A stretch of DNA of 64,000 nt from an uncultured Lachnospiraceae bacterium (GTDB taxonomy: Bacteria; Bacillota; Clostridia; Lachnospirales; Lachnospiraceae). Under the pieces are notes generated by a model. It saw nothing but the letters and a program-made list of their open reading frames with translations, ran no database searches and was not told the origin of the DNA. Shown here piece after piece: positions 54,947 to 64,000 of this stretch (the stretch's first letter is position 1; the number at the start of each line of letters is the position of its first letter). The stretch is taken from NCBI GenBank assembly GCA_902761225.1, contig CACWJQ010000004.1, positions 1-64,000 of the forward strand, written 5' to 3'. A program made the position numbers and the translations under genes.

Positions 54947-56191
54947 ATGATTATGGAACAGTTAAGACATATGGCCGAATGGGCAACTGATCATCTTCTG
55001 GGAAAGCTCCTTCCCTTCTGGGGGAGGCTCCGTGATGATGAGTACGGCGGATTTTACGGATATGTATCATATGAACTTCAGACAGATGAGAAAGCCGATA
55101 AGGGCTGCATACTGAACAGCAGGATCACGTGGTTTTTCTCCAATATATATCTTCTGTACAAGAACGGATTGCTTGATGAGAGCAAGTTCAGAGAGTACGG
55201 AACCACGCCTGATGAGGTGCTCCTGCTTGCACGCCACGGATATGAATTCATGCGTGACAAGTGCATTGATAAGGAAAACGGCGGTATTTACTGGTCCGTG
55301 GACTATGCCGGAAATCCCTCGGATACCACCAAGCATACATACAACCAGGCATTTGCCATCTATGCACTTTCTTCATACTATGATGCCTCGGGAGATAAAG
55401 AGGCACTTGGTCTCGCATCGGGTCTTCTGGATGTGGTTGAGGATAAGTGCAGGGATGACATCGGATATCTGGAGGCTCAGAGCCGCAGCTTTGGGCCTGA
55501 GGAGAATGACAAGCTTTCCGAAAACGGAGTCATTGCTGACCGCACGATGAACACGCTCCTCCATGTCTTTGAAAGCTACACGGGATATTACAGAGTGACC
55601 GGTGATGAGCGCACGAAAAAGCTGCTCAGGGAAATCTGCAAGGTGTTTGCCACCAGAATCTATTCTCCGGAGCTCCACAGGCAGAATGTATTTTTTGACA
55701 ATGAATTCAGGTCTATTATCGATCTCCATTCCTATGGTCACGACATAGAGACTGCCTGGCTTGTGGACAAGGGTGTTGATATCATCGGCGATGAGGATAT
55801 CATCGATATGATCAGGCCAATGACTGTTGACCTTACACAGCAGATCTACAAGGTTGCCTTCGACGGAAGAAGCCTTCCCGCAGAGAGTGAGAACGGTGTG
55901 GTGAACGAAAGACGCGACTGGTGGGTGCAGGCAGAAACGGTGCTTGGTTTTGTGAATGGTTTCCTTAGAGATAACAGTCATACCGAGTATCTGGATGCCG
56001 CGATACATGAGCTGGACTTTATCAAGGAGCATGTATTCGATAAGAGAAACGGAAGCGAATGGTTCTACCGTGTTGACAAGGACGGTAATCCCGATACCAC
56101 GGAAGCCATGGTTGAAGAGTGGAAGTGCCCTTACCACAACGGCAGGATGTGCATGGAACTTATAAGAGCTGACAGGACCGGAAAGCTGTAA
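54947..56191 (+). CDS. Cellobiose/mannobiose 2-epimerase (AGE family)
   Basis: Converts the reducing-end mannose of mannobiose to glucose, supplying Man-Glc to the phosphorylase encoded next. 414 residues, (alpha/alpha)6 barrel. Typical segments: EYGGFYGYV, NSRITWFFS, GHDIETAWL with a catalytic His near 265, WWVQAE and CPYHNGRMCMEL with His near 399. These match cellobiose 2-epimerases more than N-acylglucosamine epimerases. Start may be the Met at 54947 or the one at 54953. Flanked by 39-base gaps on both sides. Confidence 0.87.
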   Translation: MIMEQLRHMAEWATDHLLGKLLPFWGRLRDDEYGGFYGYVSYELQTDEKADKGCILNSRITWFFSNIYLLYKNGLLDESKFREYGTTPDEVLLLARHGYEFMRDKCIDKENGGIYWSVDYAGNPSDTTKHTYNQAFAIYALSSYYDASGDKEALGLASGLLDVVEDKCRDDIGYLEAQSRSFGPEENDKLSENGVIADRTMNTLLHVFESYTGYYRVTGDERTKKLLREICKVFATRIYSPELHRQNVFFDNEFRSIIDLHSYGHDIETAWLVDKGVDIIGDEDIIDMIRPMTVDLTQQIYKVAFDGRSLPAESENGVVNERRDWWVQAETVLGFVNGFLRDNSHTEYLDAAIHELDFIKEHVFDKRNGSEWFYRVDKDGNPDTTEAMVEEWKCPYHNGRMCMELIRADRTGKL

Positions 56192-56230
56192 TATACATGA
56201 CGGATCCGTATTACGGAAGAAGGAGAAGCT

Positions 56231-57412
56231 ATGATACATCAGAAGTATTTTGAACTCAAGGCAAAACAGGAAGTATATCTGTCGAGAAAAAACCGTATAG
56301 ACGAGAATCATTACAATGGAATTTATGACAGATATGTCAATCCGGTTCTTACAAGGGAAAGTGTGCCCATAGAGTGGCAGTATGATCTTGATGATGAGAC
56401 CAATCCGTTCTTTGAAAACAGACTCGGCATCAACGGAGTCTTCAATTCGGGAGCACTCTACCTTAACGGAAAGTATATCCTCTGTCCCAGGATCGAAGGC
56501 GATGACAGGAAGTCCTTCTTTGCCATAGCAGAATCTGACAGTCCCGTGGACGGATTCAGGTTCAAAGGGAAGCCCATCCTTATCGATGATTCCCGCTTTC
56601 CCGAAGAGGTCAATGCCTATGACATGAGACTTACGCTCCATGAAGACGGATATATCTACGGTGTGTACTGCTCTGAAAGCAAGGATACCACGTCGAACGA
56701 TCTGTCAGCTGCGGTTGCGGCTGCGGGAATAGTAAGAACGAAGGATCTCGAACACTGGGAGAGACTGGATAATCTGAAGACTCTTAACAGCCCCCAGCAG
56801 AGGAACTGCTGTCTGCTTCCCGAGTTCGTGAACGGAAAATATGCATTCTACACAAGACCCATGGATGACTTCATCAATACGGGATCCGGCGGCGGAATAG
56901 GCTTCGGACTCTGCGATGATATAGAGCATGCGGTCATTGATGAAGAGAGACTTACCTCTCTGAGAAAATATCACACCATCACTGAAGTCAAGAACGGAGC
57001 AGGTGCCGTTCCCATCAAGACTGAAAAGGGATGGATCCATATCGCTCACGGTGTCAGAAACACCGCAGCCGGACTCAGATATGTCATCTATGCATTTGCC
57101 ACAGCTCTCGATGATCCCGCAAGAGTCATCGCAGAGCCTTCCGGACTCCTGATCGGACCCAGAGGCTATGAGAGACTCGGAGACGTGAGCAACGTGGTAT
57201 TTACTAACGGCGCTGTGGTAAATGATAAGGGAGAGGTGTACATCTACTACGCTTCTTCGGATACCAGACTCCATGTTGCCGGAACAAGTCTGGACAGACT
57301 TATCGATTATGTTTTCAATACTCCTTCCGATCCCGGACACAGCACTGCATGTGTAAGACAGAGGATCGGGCTTATTGAGAAGAATGAAGCTCTATTTGGG
57401 AGAAAGATATGA
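56231..57412 (+). CDS. GH130 4-O-beta-D-mannosyl-D-glucose phosphorylase (MGP-like)
   Basis: Phosphorolyses beta-mannosyl-1,4-glucose to mannose 1-phosphate and glucose. 393 residues; opens with an N-terminal helix then [25 protein letters not shown], and has [14 protein letters not shown] and the catalytic Asp in [17 protein letters not shown] near 136. Length and these segments match GH130_1 enzymes of Ruminococcus and Bacteroides. The gene lies directly after the epimerase that makes its substrate. AGAAGGAGAAG precedes the ATG, and the stop overlaps the esterase start. Confidence 0.9.
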   Translation: MIHQKYFELKAKQEVYLSRKNRIDENHYNGIYDRYVNPVLTRESVPIEWQYDLDDETNPFFENRLGINGVFNSGALYLNGKYILCPRIEGDDRKSFFAIAESDSPVDGFRFKGKPILIDDSRFPEEVNAYDMRLTLHEDGYIYGVYCSESKDTTSNDLSAAVAAAGIVRTKDLEHWERLDNLKTLNSPQQRNCCLLPEFVNGKYAFYTRPMDDFINTGSGGGIGFGLCDDIEHAVIDEERLTSLRKYHTITEVKNGAGAVPIKTEKGWIHIAHGVRNTAAGLRYVIYAFATALDDPARVIAEPSGLLIGPRGYERLGDVSNVVFTNGAVVNDKGEVYIYYASSDTRLHVAGTSLDRLIDYVFNTPSDPGHSTACVRQRIGLIEKNEALFGRKI

Positions 57413-58554
57413 TAACAGAGAAGATCCCACAGGTGGATCGTTCAAAAGCGGTATCCAATAAAGGTAATCTGTACCGCATTAAGAATGTGATGAAAAGGGC
57501 TGCGGCAGGTGAGAAGATCACGGTCGGATTTCTCGGGGGCTCCATCACTCAGGGAAGTGTGGCAACTCATCCCGATAAATGTTATGCCCATAAGGTTTAT
57601 GAATGGTTCTGCGAAGCCTTCCCCAGATCTGAGGTAAAGTATCTTAACGCAGGTATAGGAGCTACCGATTCACAGTTTGCCTGCGCAAGAGCGGATTCTG
57701 ATCTGCTGGTGTACGATCCGGATATATGCTTTGTGGAATTTTCCGTAAATGATGCCTGCGATGAGCATTATCACGAGGCATATGAAGGACTTGTGAGGAA
57801 GATACTGTCCTCTGATCCTTCCAGAGCTCTGATGCTCATACATAATGTCAGATATGATGACGGGGGAAGTGCACAGCTTCAGCATTCCAAAGTTGCAAGA
57901 AGATATGATGTCCCTGCTGTCAGCATGAGAGAAGTGATATACCCTGAGCTTGAAAGCGGCAGGCTTGATAACCGCGTGATCACTCCGGATGATCTTCATC
58001 CCAATGATGTGGGACACTCTCTTGTGGCTTCGGTGATAATATCCGTGCTTGAAGATATCAAAGAGCACATGAACGAAGATGAAGAACCCGTTAAGGAACT
58101 GCCGGCTCCCGAAACCCTCAATTCCTATGAGAGTTCTGTCAGATACAGGAACGATAATGCAAGCGGGATACTGGTTGACTGCAAAGGGTTTGAGAAGGAT
58201 TCTCTTCCCCAGGAGGTTGTAAGCGATATCTTCAGGAAGGGATGGACTGCAACTCAGAAGGGTTCGTATATTACCTTCAAGGTGTACGGATCCGGACTTG
58301 GAGTACAGTACCGCAAGACCATACAGAAGCCTGCTCCTGCAGCAACGCTGATACTGGACGGCAATACCGATGCTCCGGTGATCCTTGATGCGGATTTCAA
58401 GGAGACCTGGGGAGACAAGCTTTATCTCGAAACGATCCTTGAACATGGAGAGAACAGGGAACATACCATCAGGATCGAACTTACAGATACTCATCCGAAT
58501 GACGCCCTTCCCTTCTACCTTGTCAGTGTTATCGCTACAGGCTGGGATGAGTGA
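57409..58554 (+). CDS. SGNH acetyl-mannan esterase, CE17-like
   Basis: Removes acetyl groups from mannooligosaccharides. 381 residues. N-terminal SGNH domain: nucleophile Ser in LGGSITQG near 41, Gly in NAGIGATDS, Asn in FSVNDACD near 113, and Asp/His in [10 protein letters not shown] near 195. A C-terminal beta-sandwich (about 245-381) follows. SGNH-first order agrees with CE17 of Roseburia intestinalis rather than CE2, where the sandwich comes first. No signal peptide, so it acts on imported oligosaccharides. Starts inside the stop of the mannosylglucose phosphorylase gene. Confidence 0.75.
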   Translation: MITEKIPQVDRSKAVSNKGNLYRIKNVMKRAAAGEKITVGFLGGSITQGSVATHPDKCYAHKVYEWFCEAFPRSEVKYLNAGIGATDSQFACARADSDLLVYDPDICFVEFSVNDACDEHYHEAYEGLVRKILSSDPSRALMLIHNVRYDDGGSAQLQHSKVARRYDVPAVSMREVIYPELESGRLDNRVITPDDLHPNDVGHSLVASVIISVLEDIKEHMNEDEEPVKELPAPETLNSYESSVRYRNDNASGILVDCKGFEKDSLPQEVVSDIFRKGWTATQKGSYITFKVYGSGLGVQYRKTIQKPAPAATLILDGNTDAPVILDADFKETWGDKLYLETILEHGENREHTIRIELTDTHPNDALPFYLVSVIATGWDE

Positions 58555-58610
58555 TGAACAGGTATGTATTGATGCAGACGGCAACAAAAAACTACCCGGA
58601 GGATTGATCA

Positions 58611-59549
58611 GTGGAAAAGGTTATTCTTTTAAAACCGTATTTTTCACATACAATATGGGGCGGAAAAAGACTCCGCGAGGAGTTCGGATATAATGAGCCC
58701 GGAGACGATATAGGAGAATGCTGGGGAATCTCGGCTCATCCATCGGGAGAGAGCGTGGCGGCTTCCGGTGAATACAAAGGGTTCTCATTATCAGAGCTGT
58801 GGGATGAGCACAGAGAACTGTTTGGCGGTATGGAGGGCGACAGATTTCCGCTTCTTGTAAAGATAATCGATGCTAATAAGGACCTGAGCATACAGGTTCA
58901 TCCTGATGATGCATATGCTTCGGAGCATGAGAACGGTTCCCTTGGAAAGAAGGAGTGCTGGTATGTGCTCGACTGTCCGGAAGAGGGAGAACTGGTTGCA
59001 GGACACAATGCCGGATCGCGTGATGAACTCGTGCGCATGATAGATGAAGGCGAGTGGGATAAGCTGATCCGCAGAGTGAAGATAAAGCCCGGAGATGCGA
59101 TACAGATAGATCCCGGCACGGTTCATGCCATAACAGCAGGGGTGTGCGTACTGGAGACACAGCAGTCCAGTGATATCACATACAGGCTTTATGATTATGG
59201 AAGACTGGAAAACGGAAAGCCAAGACCCCTGCATCTGTCGCAGAGTAAGGACGTTATAGCCGTACCTTCCGCTTCCGCTGAGGATATGATCGTACATGGC
59301 GGGGATATCTCATCTGCCGGAGTTGCGAAGCTCATAGTAAGCGATAAGTATACTGTCAGCAGGGTTAAGGTCAGCGGAAATCTCAGCTTTGAAACGGATG
59401 CGGGATTTATAAATGCCAGCGTCATAAGCGGAGAGGGAAGGATTTTTGACACAGGTGTCAGAAAGGGATGTCATGCCCTTATAACTGCGGAGGGTGCCGG
59501 GAAAGTGGAGCTTTCCGGGGATATGGAACTCATAGTGTCATGGGTGTAG
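58611..59549 (+). CDS. manA: Mannose-6-phosphate isomerase, class I
   Basis: Interconverts mannose 6-phosphate and fructose 6-phosphate, joining mannan catabolism to glycolysis. 312 residues, short Bacillus-type. Zinc ligands: QVHPDD near 97 (Gln/His), Glu in GKKECWYVL, and His in DPGTVHAIT near 173. The start is a GTG preceded by GGAGGATTGATCA. No phosphomannomutase is encoded nearby, so mannose 1-phosphate must be converted by an enzyme from elsewhere. Confidence 0.92.
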   Translation: MEKVILLKPYFSHTIWGGKRLREEFGYNEPGDDIGECWGISAHPSGESVAASGEYKGFSLSELWDEHRELFGGMEGDRFPLLVKIIDANKDLSIQVHPDDAYASEHENGSLGKKECWYVLDCPEEGELVAGHNAGSRDELVRMIDEGEWDKLIRRVKIKPGDAIQIDPGTVHAITAGVCVLETQQSSDITYRLYDYGRLENGKPRPLHLSQSKDVIAVPSASAEDMIVHGGDISSAGVAKLIVSDKYTVSRVKVSGNLSFETDAGFINASVISGEGRIFDTGVRKGCHALITAEGAGKVELSGDMELIVSWV

Positions 59550-59596
59550 GTCACTCATGCATTGCAGATCTGGTATGAACATTCGGGGAAGACATA

Positions 59597-60565
59597 ATGA
59601 ATAAAGATATTTTCTGCAGAGGATTCAGCTGGGGATTTAATTCACGTCCCGGTGATTATATGACACAGGAAGCAAGGGAGACGATGAAGAGGCTTGCTTC
59701 CGACGGATGCGACTGGATATGCATCACGGTAAATAACTACATGGACACATACCATTCCCTTCTTATACATCCCGTATACGGAAGGACCCAGACAGATGAG
59801 GATGTGGTATATGCCATAAGAATGGCTAAGGATATGGGACTTAAGGTGTGTCTGAAGCCCATGGTGGATTGTCTTGATGGGGTGTGGAGGGCGCATGTAA
59901 CCTTCCCAATGGATGTAATGACATTCTGGGATAAATGGTTCGAATCCTATACCGCATTCATGTGCCACTATGCAAGGATCGCAGAGATAAACGGCTGTGA
60001 GATGCTTTGCACAGGCTGTGAGATGACAGGGATGGATGCTGTCACAGACCATTGCAGGAAGATGATAGAGAAGGTGCGCGGCATCTATCACGGAAAGCTG
60101 ATGCACAACATCAATCACGGTGACGAGCTTGATTTCGAGTGGCTCTCAGATGTGGATGTCATAGGCATATCGGCTTATTATGCGGTGACGGACGGAGAGC
60201 ATGTGTCGGCGGATGATATGAGAAAGGGCTGGGCCGGCGTGATGAAAACGGTTGATGCATGCCACAGGAAGTATCAAAGGCCGGTCATGTTCGCCGAGAT
60301 AGGAATGCGTTCCGAACACGGATGCTCGGCATATCCCTATGACTACAGGCCCAAGGCAGAAAAGGGTCTTTCCCTTGAAGAGCAGTCGGATTTCTACAGG
60401 ACTGCAATGGAGGCCACATGGGAGCTGCCCTGGTTCGCCGGATACTTCTGGTGGGATCAGGTGGCGGTGTACAGATGGCCCTATGATCCAAAGACCGATG
60501 TGGGATTCGGGATATTCGGAAAACCTGCAGAAGAGACTTTGAAGGAATTCTATCTTACAAAGTAG
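59597..60565 (+). CDS. GH113 beta-mannanase/mannosidase
   Basis: Retaining glycoside hydrolase cutting beta-1,4-mannan oligosaccharides. 322 residues, TIM barrel, without signal peptide, hence cytosolic. The opening GFSWGFNSRPGDY, the acid/base Glu in LCTGCEMTGMD near 143, and the nucleophile Glu in MFAEIGMRSEHG near 234 follow the GH113 pattern. In an operon with phosphorylases it probably shortens longer imported oligomers. AAGACATA before the ATG is a weak ribosome-binding site; GGGGAAG lies slightly upstream. Confidence 0.85.
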   Translation: MNKDIFCRGFSWGFNSRPGDYMTQEARETMKRLASDGCDWICITVNNYMDTYHSLLIHPVYGRTQTDEDVVYAIRMAKDMGLKVCLKPMVDCLDGVWRAHVTFPMDVMTFWDKWFESYTAFMCHYARIAEINGCEMLCTGCEMTGMDAVTDHCRKMIEKVRGIYHGKLMHNINHGDELDFEWLSDVDVIGISAYYAVTDGEHVSADDMRKGWAGVMKTVDACHRKYQRPVMFAEIGMRSEHGCSAYPYDYRPKAEKGLSLEEQSDFYRTAMEATWELPWFAGYFWWDQVAVYRWPYDPKTDVGFGIFGKPAEETLKEFYLTK

Positions 60566-60662
60566 AGCGGCGCTGCCTGTATATCATGACTGATGAACAG
60601 AAGGCAGACAGAAGTAAAGGTATTAAAGCGATAGTCTGAGAACGGCTTTATGGAGATGGGTT

Positions 60663-62966
60663 ATGGGTATTTTCTACGACGAAAGTAACAGATTGTTTTT
60701 CATAGAGACTCCGAATACCACCATGTGTCTTGCAGTGGTGGATGATGAGGGCTTTCTTAACAATGCTTATTACGGGGCGAAGGCGGGAAGGGATGATCTG
60801 ACTTATCTTCTGGGAGGAAAAGACAATCCCGCGGTTCCTTCAAGAAATGACAGGGACAGAGGATGCTATTTTGATAAGGCAAGGCTTGAGTTTCCTTCAG
60901 GCGGAACAGGAGATTACAGGAGCCCTGCAGTGTGCGTGCGCGATGCACAGGGACATGATTCGTCCCTTTTTACCTATGTCTCATACAGGATATATGACGG
61001 CAAGGATGAGATTCATACACCGGCAGGCGAAGGCAGGACGGTGAGAATGCCTGCAACCTTTGCCGGGGAGAGCAGTGCACAGACTCTTGAGATAGAGCTT
61101 GATGAGAAGGTTCTCGGGCTTAAAGCTTTTCTCTCATATTCGGTATTTGAAGACAGTGATGCCATATTAAAGAGTGTCAGGATGGTCAATGTATCTGACA
61201 ACACTGTCATTATAGACAAGCTTCTCAGCAGTAACCTTGATATAGATCTCGCAGCCTTCGGAAACCATGAGCCGGATATTGTTACTCTTTCCGGAAGCTG
61301 GGCAAGAGAGCGGAGGATGGACAGAAGAAGGATATCCAGAGGGACTACCGAAGTCTATTCCACAAGAGGAGAGAGCTCCCATCAGTTCCAGCCTTTTTCC
61401 GCACTCTGCGAACAGGGAACGGACGATTCCGGGGGAAAAGTCTATGCACAGACTCTTATCTGGTCCGGTAATTTTGTATGCGGAGCCGGAATGGATCAGT
61501 TCGAGACGGTAAGATCATACATAGGCATCAGTCCCGAGCATTTTACATGGGATCTTAAACCCGGGGAGACTTTTCAGACTCCCGAGGCTGTCCTTGTTTT
61601 TACAGAGGACGGTTTTGACGGCATGAGTCATATCTTCCATGACCTTTTCAGGGGTCATCTTATCAGAAGCCCATATCTGTATAAGGATCGTCCGGTCCTT
61701 ATCAATAACTGGGAAGCTACATATTTTAACTTCAATACGGATAAGCTTCTGGACATAGCGCGTGAGGCCAAAAAGTGCGGTATTGAGATGCTTGTCATGG
61801 ACGATGGCTGGTTCGGGAAGAGAGATGATGATAATTCCTCCCTCGGAGACTGGTTCGTAAATGAGAAGAAGCTTCCGGGCGGAATAGGCAGACTGTCTGA
61901 TGAGCTTGAGAAGATGGGAATGAAGTTCGGCATATGGTTCGAGCCTGAGATGATATCACCTGATTCAGACCTCTATCGTGCACATCCCGACTGGGCTATC
62001 AGCAGTCCCGGAAGGATACCCACCAGGATCAGGAATCAGTATGTACTGGATATAACAAGAAGCGAAGTCAGGGATTATGTGTATGAGTGTGTTGCGGGTA
62101 TCCTGAGAAGTGCGAAGATATCCTATGTAAAGTGGGATATGAACAGACAGCTTGCAGACCTTGGAAGCACTGGGCTTGATGCGGCATCCATGGGAAGGCT
62201 TTCCTATCTCTACACCCTTGGAGTATATGATCTTCAGGAAAGGCTCCTTGCCGAATTCCCGGATCTGCTCCTGGAAAACTGTTCCGGAGGCGGCGCAAGA
62301 TATGATGCCGGAATGCTGTTCTTCTCGCCCCAGATCTGGTGCTCCGATGACACGGATGCCTATGAGAGACTTACCATACAGGCGGGAACGGAGATGATAT
62401 ATCCCCTCAGTACAATGGGTGCGCATGTCTCCGCTTCTCCAAACCATATTTCGGGAAGGGTTATGCCTTTTGATGTAAGGGGTGCGGTGGCACTTTCCGG
62501 AACCTTCGGATACGAGCTGGATATTACCATGATACCTGGGGACGAGAGAGAGTCGATTCCCGAGCAGGTGGAGATCTATCACTCAATAGGAAGTATTGTA
62601 AGAGAGGGAGATTATTACCGTATTGCCAGGGTTTCCGATATGGAACTGTACGATGCATGGATGTCGGTAACCAAGGATAAGGAGCGTGCACTTCTTACAT
62701 ATGTACAGTGTAAGGGATCTCCGCAGAACAATAAGAGAACCATCAGGCTTAAAGGACTTGATCCCGATATGAAGTACAGCCTTAAGCTTATCGGTTCCGA
62801 TGATGAAAACAGCAGATTCTGCAGCCGGGGCAAGAAAGATGCATGGAAAGTGCTGGCTCCCGATGGGCCTGTATCCGGAAGGAGTCTTATGAACGCGGGT
62901 CTTATGATTCCTGTTATCTGGGGTGAGTACGGGCAGGTGATGATCGAACTGACATCCGAAGCCTGA
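60663..62966 (+). CDS. GH36 alpha-galactosidase
   Basis: Removes alpha-1,6-galactose side chains from galactomannan oligosaccharides (and raffinose-type sugars). 767 residues. N-terminal beta-supersandwich (1-330); barrel with WEATYFNF and MDDGWFGKRDDDN near 380-393; nucleophile Asp in YVKWDMNR near 492; acid/base Asp in CSDDTDAYER near 562. GGAG 10 bases before the ATG. Length fits the tetrameric group I GH36 of Firmicutes. No signal peptide. Last gene of the operon. Confidence 0.93.
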   Translation: MGIFYDESNRLFFIETPNTTMCLAVVDDEGFLNNAYYGAKAGRDDLTYLLGGKDNPAVPSRNDRDRGCYFDKARLEFPSGGTGDYRSPAVCVRDAQGHDSSLFTYVSYRIYDGKDEIHTPAGEGRTVRMPATFAGESSAQTLEIELDEKVLGLKAFLSYSVFEDSDAILKSVRMVNVSDNTVIIDKLLSSNLDIDLAAFGNHEPDIVTLSGSWARERRMDRRRISRGTTEVYSTRGESSHQFQPFSALCEQGTDDSGGKVYAQTLIWSGNFVCGAGMDQFETVRSYIGISPEHFTWDLKPGETFQTPEAVLVFTEDGFDGMSHIFHDLFRGHLIRSPYLYKDRPVLINNWEATYFNFNTDKLLDIAREAKKCGIEMLVMDDGWFGKRDDDNSSLGDWFVNEKKLPGGIGRLSDELEKMGMKFGIWFEPEMISPDSDLYRAHPDWAISSPGRIPTRIRNQYVLDITRSEVRDYVYECVAGILRSAKISYVKWDMNRQLADLGSTGLDAASMGRLSYLYTLGVYDLQERLLAEFPDLLLENCSGGGARYDAGMLFFSPQIWCSDDTDAYERLTIQAGTEMIYPLSTMGAHVSASPNHISGRVMPFDVRGAVALSGTFGYELDITMIPGDERESIPEQVEIYHSIGSIVREGDYYRIARVSDMELYDAWMSVTKDKERALLTYVQCKGSPQNNKRTIRLKGLDPDMKYSLKLIGSDDENSRFCSRGKKDAWKVLAPDGPVSGRSLMNAGLMIPVIWGEYGQVMIELTSEA

Positions 62967-62982
62967 CTGAGTGGAAAAGTCC

Positions 62983-62998
62983 GTCACCCGAAGGTGAC
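62983..62998 (+). terminator. Small hairpin after the alpha-galactosidase gene
   Basis: GTCACC-CGAA-GGTGAC, a perfect 6-bp stem with a tetraloop, 17 bases after the stop. It lacks a T-run, so its efficiency as an intrinsic terminator is doubtful. Confidence 0.35.
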
Positions 62999-63166
62999 AC
63001 ATATATATACAGCCGAAACTGATATGCGGATCTGTACTGAACGGATTGCCGGACGGAACAGATTCGCATAAATGGTATTTTCACCGGAAATATCATATAA
63101 TTATGCGAAGGAGGATTCCTCTGCTGAGAGTGACGATGATCCCTCGCATGAATGATCGCATCTGAT

Positions 63167-64000
63167 ATGAATGAATACAACGTATCATTTGAATCTGCTT
63201 CGGTTTTCTTTATGATCATATCCATTGCGTGTCTTGTACTGATGCGCAGGAAGCGTACCGAGAGGTACAAGAGCTTTCTCATGCTTATGATTGTTGTCCT
63301 GTGCGGTCTTATTTTCGATATACTCGGAGCGGTCTCTATTATGATCAGCAATACCATTCCCCGTGGATTGGTATTGTTTTCCAATACCGCATACTTTTTC
63401 TTTGCGGCTGTCAGCGGATATGCATATCTGAAGTATGCCCAGGCTTTTGTCGGGGTAAAGACAAGGTTTGACCGTGCGATGTCATGGGTTAATATGCTTA
63501 TCATTCTTTCTTATTCCATAGTTCTTCTGATCAATCTCCGAACCGGCTGGATATTCTATTTTGATGAGAACATGAACTATATGTTCGGTTCAATGCATTA
63601 TCTGTGTTATATCCCTACTTTCTATTTCGTTACCTACGGATTTATATTTGCGATCATGAATCTTAAGAGTCTCGAATTGAGGGAGACACTTTCTTTCTCC
63701 GGATTCGTGTTCATTATAGTCGGAACGGTACTTCAGGCTCTGGTACTGCCTGATACTCTGCTCGTTTTTTTCTTCGCTGCCATAAGCATCCTGATAATCC
63801 TTCTGTTTGTTGAGACGCCCGATTATGCGTATCTTCAGGAGACTCTCACCGAACTGGACAAGTGCAGGATAGAGGCAGAGAAGGCAGGAAGGATAAAGAG
63901 CGAGTTCTTAAGATCCATATCCCGCGAGGTCAAGACACCCATGAATACCGTACTCGGCATGGATGAGATGATACTCAGGGAGAGCACGGACGAGTATATC
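63167..64000 (+). CDS. Membrane histidine-kinase-like protein, 3' end beyond window
   Basis: 278 visible codons with no stop before the window edge. Seven hydrophobic helices (about 8-27, 38-62, 68-90, 100-122, 142-165, 175-195, 200-218) precede a helical linker and a HisKA-like box. The box reads SISREVKTPMN where active kinases have SHEIRTPMN: the phospho-acceptor His is Arg (codon CGC), near residue 258. It may be a pseudokinase or a partner of another kinase. Start at 63167 or 63152; neither has a Shine-Dalgarno. A strong AAGGAGGA lies at 63108-63115, before a short ORF. The membrane half resembles that of the degenerate EAL protein at 26217. Confidence 0.8.
   Translation, partial: MNEYNVSFESASVFFMIISIACLVLMRRKRTERYKSFLMLMIVVLCGLIFDILGAVSIMISNTIPRGLVLFSNTAYFFFAAVSGYAYLKYAQAFVGVKTRFDRAMSWVNMLIILSYSIVLLINLRTGWIFYFDENMNYMFGSMHYLCYIPTFYFVTYGFIFAIMNLKSLELRETLSFSGFVFIIVGTVLQALVLPDTLLVFFFAAISILIILLFVETPDYAYLQETLTELDKCRIEAEKAGRIKSEFLRSISREVKTPMNTVLGMDEMILRESTDEYI

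Noticed and set aside
55373-56641. 422-codon open frame on the minus strand
   Set aside because: Antisense to the epimerase and GH130 genes, which have clear family motifs and coupled spacing.
63109-63195. TPP-riboswitch-like string (CTGAGA, then TCTGAT... ACGTA)
   Set aside because: The conserved GGATAATGCCAGCG and AGGGA parts are missing and the second half lies inside the kinase coding region.
1-64000. tRNA, rRNA, insertion sequences, prophage or integrase genes
   Set aside because: No cloverleaf, rRNA segment, transposase or integrase reading frame was recognised anywhere in the window.

Overview
The window looks like chromosomal DNA of an anaerobic Clostridia bacterium, most likely Lachnospiraceae. 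The basis is a type III glutamine synthetase, a dnaX-ybaB-recR block, a DUF5711-type protein, many GGDEF/histidine-kinase signalling proteins with family-typical architectures, and an intracellular beta-mannan depolymerisation cluster of the kind known from Roseburia and Ruminococcus. The genus cannot be settled by eye. Most genes are moderately GC-rich; two stretches (about 1-560 and 49260-52500) are visibly AT-rich.

Layout. (1) 1-499: end of an AT-rich unknown gene cut by the window edge. (2) 553-11968: glutamine synthetase III, then four glutamine-consuming amidotransferases in a row (asnB, pyrG, purF, carA) with carB. (3) 11969-18365: a structured leader with a terminator, then a lipoprotein-dependent ABC importer of the sulfonate/nitrate type interleaved with a GldA/HcxA-like dehydrogenase and a YbdL-like aminotransferase. 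(4) 18426-28390: a compact signalling operon: REC-GGDEF-REC-HD-GYP, a hybrid kinase with Hpt, a hybrid kinase fused to a C-terminal DegV domain, a membrane protein with degenerate GGDEF and EAL domains, and an 84-residue protein. (5) 28470-34405: phosphofructokinase, dnaX-ybaB-recR, galactose mutarotase, DUF5711-like protein. (6) 34445-49251: two paralogous cytosolic LacI-type sensor/GGDEF fusions, an unrecognised three-gene minus-strand operon, an unrecognised acidic lipoprotein, and envelope genes (alpha/beta esterase, LTA-synthase-like sulfatase, MBOAT acyltransferase, SGNH-like partner). (7) 49258-52369: AT-rich island with an ABC-2 exporter and an MFS transporter behind three 20-bp direct repeats. 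(8) 52459-62966: LacI regulator and a mannan operon with repeated AT-rich palindromic operators. (9) 63167-64000: start of another membrane kinase, with Arg at the expected phospho-His position.

How it works together. Block 2 makes glutamine and spends it on asparagine, CTP, purine and carbamoyl phosphate. Block 8 describes a complete cytosolic route for acetylated galacto/glucomannan oligosaccharides: deacetylation, de-galactosylation, endo/exo-mannanase, 2-epimerisation and two GH130 phosphorylases giving mannose 1-phosphate and glucose, plus mannose-6-phosphate isomerase. No sugar transporter is encoded in this block. Block 4 and the two sensor-GGDEF fusions point to a rich c-di-GMP network. 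The most unusual items are the kinase-DegV fusion, the unassigned leader before the importer/HcxA/YbdL operon, the unrecognised operon at 36397-39556, and the repeat-controlled AT-rich transporter island.
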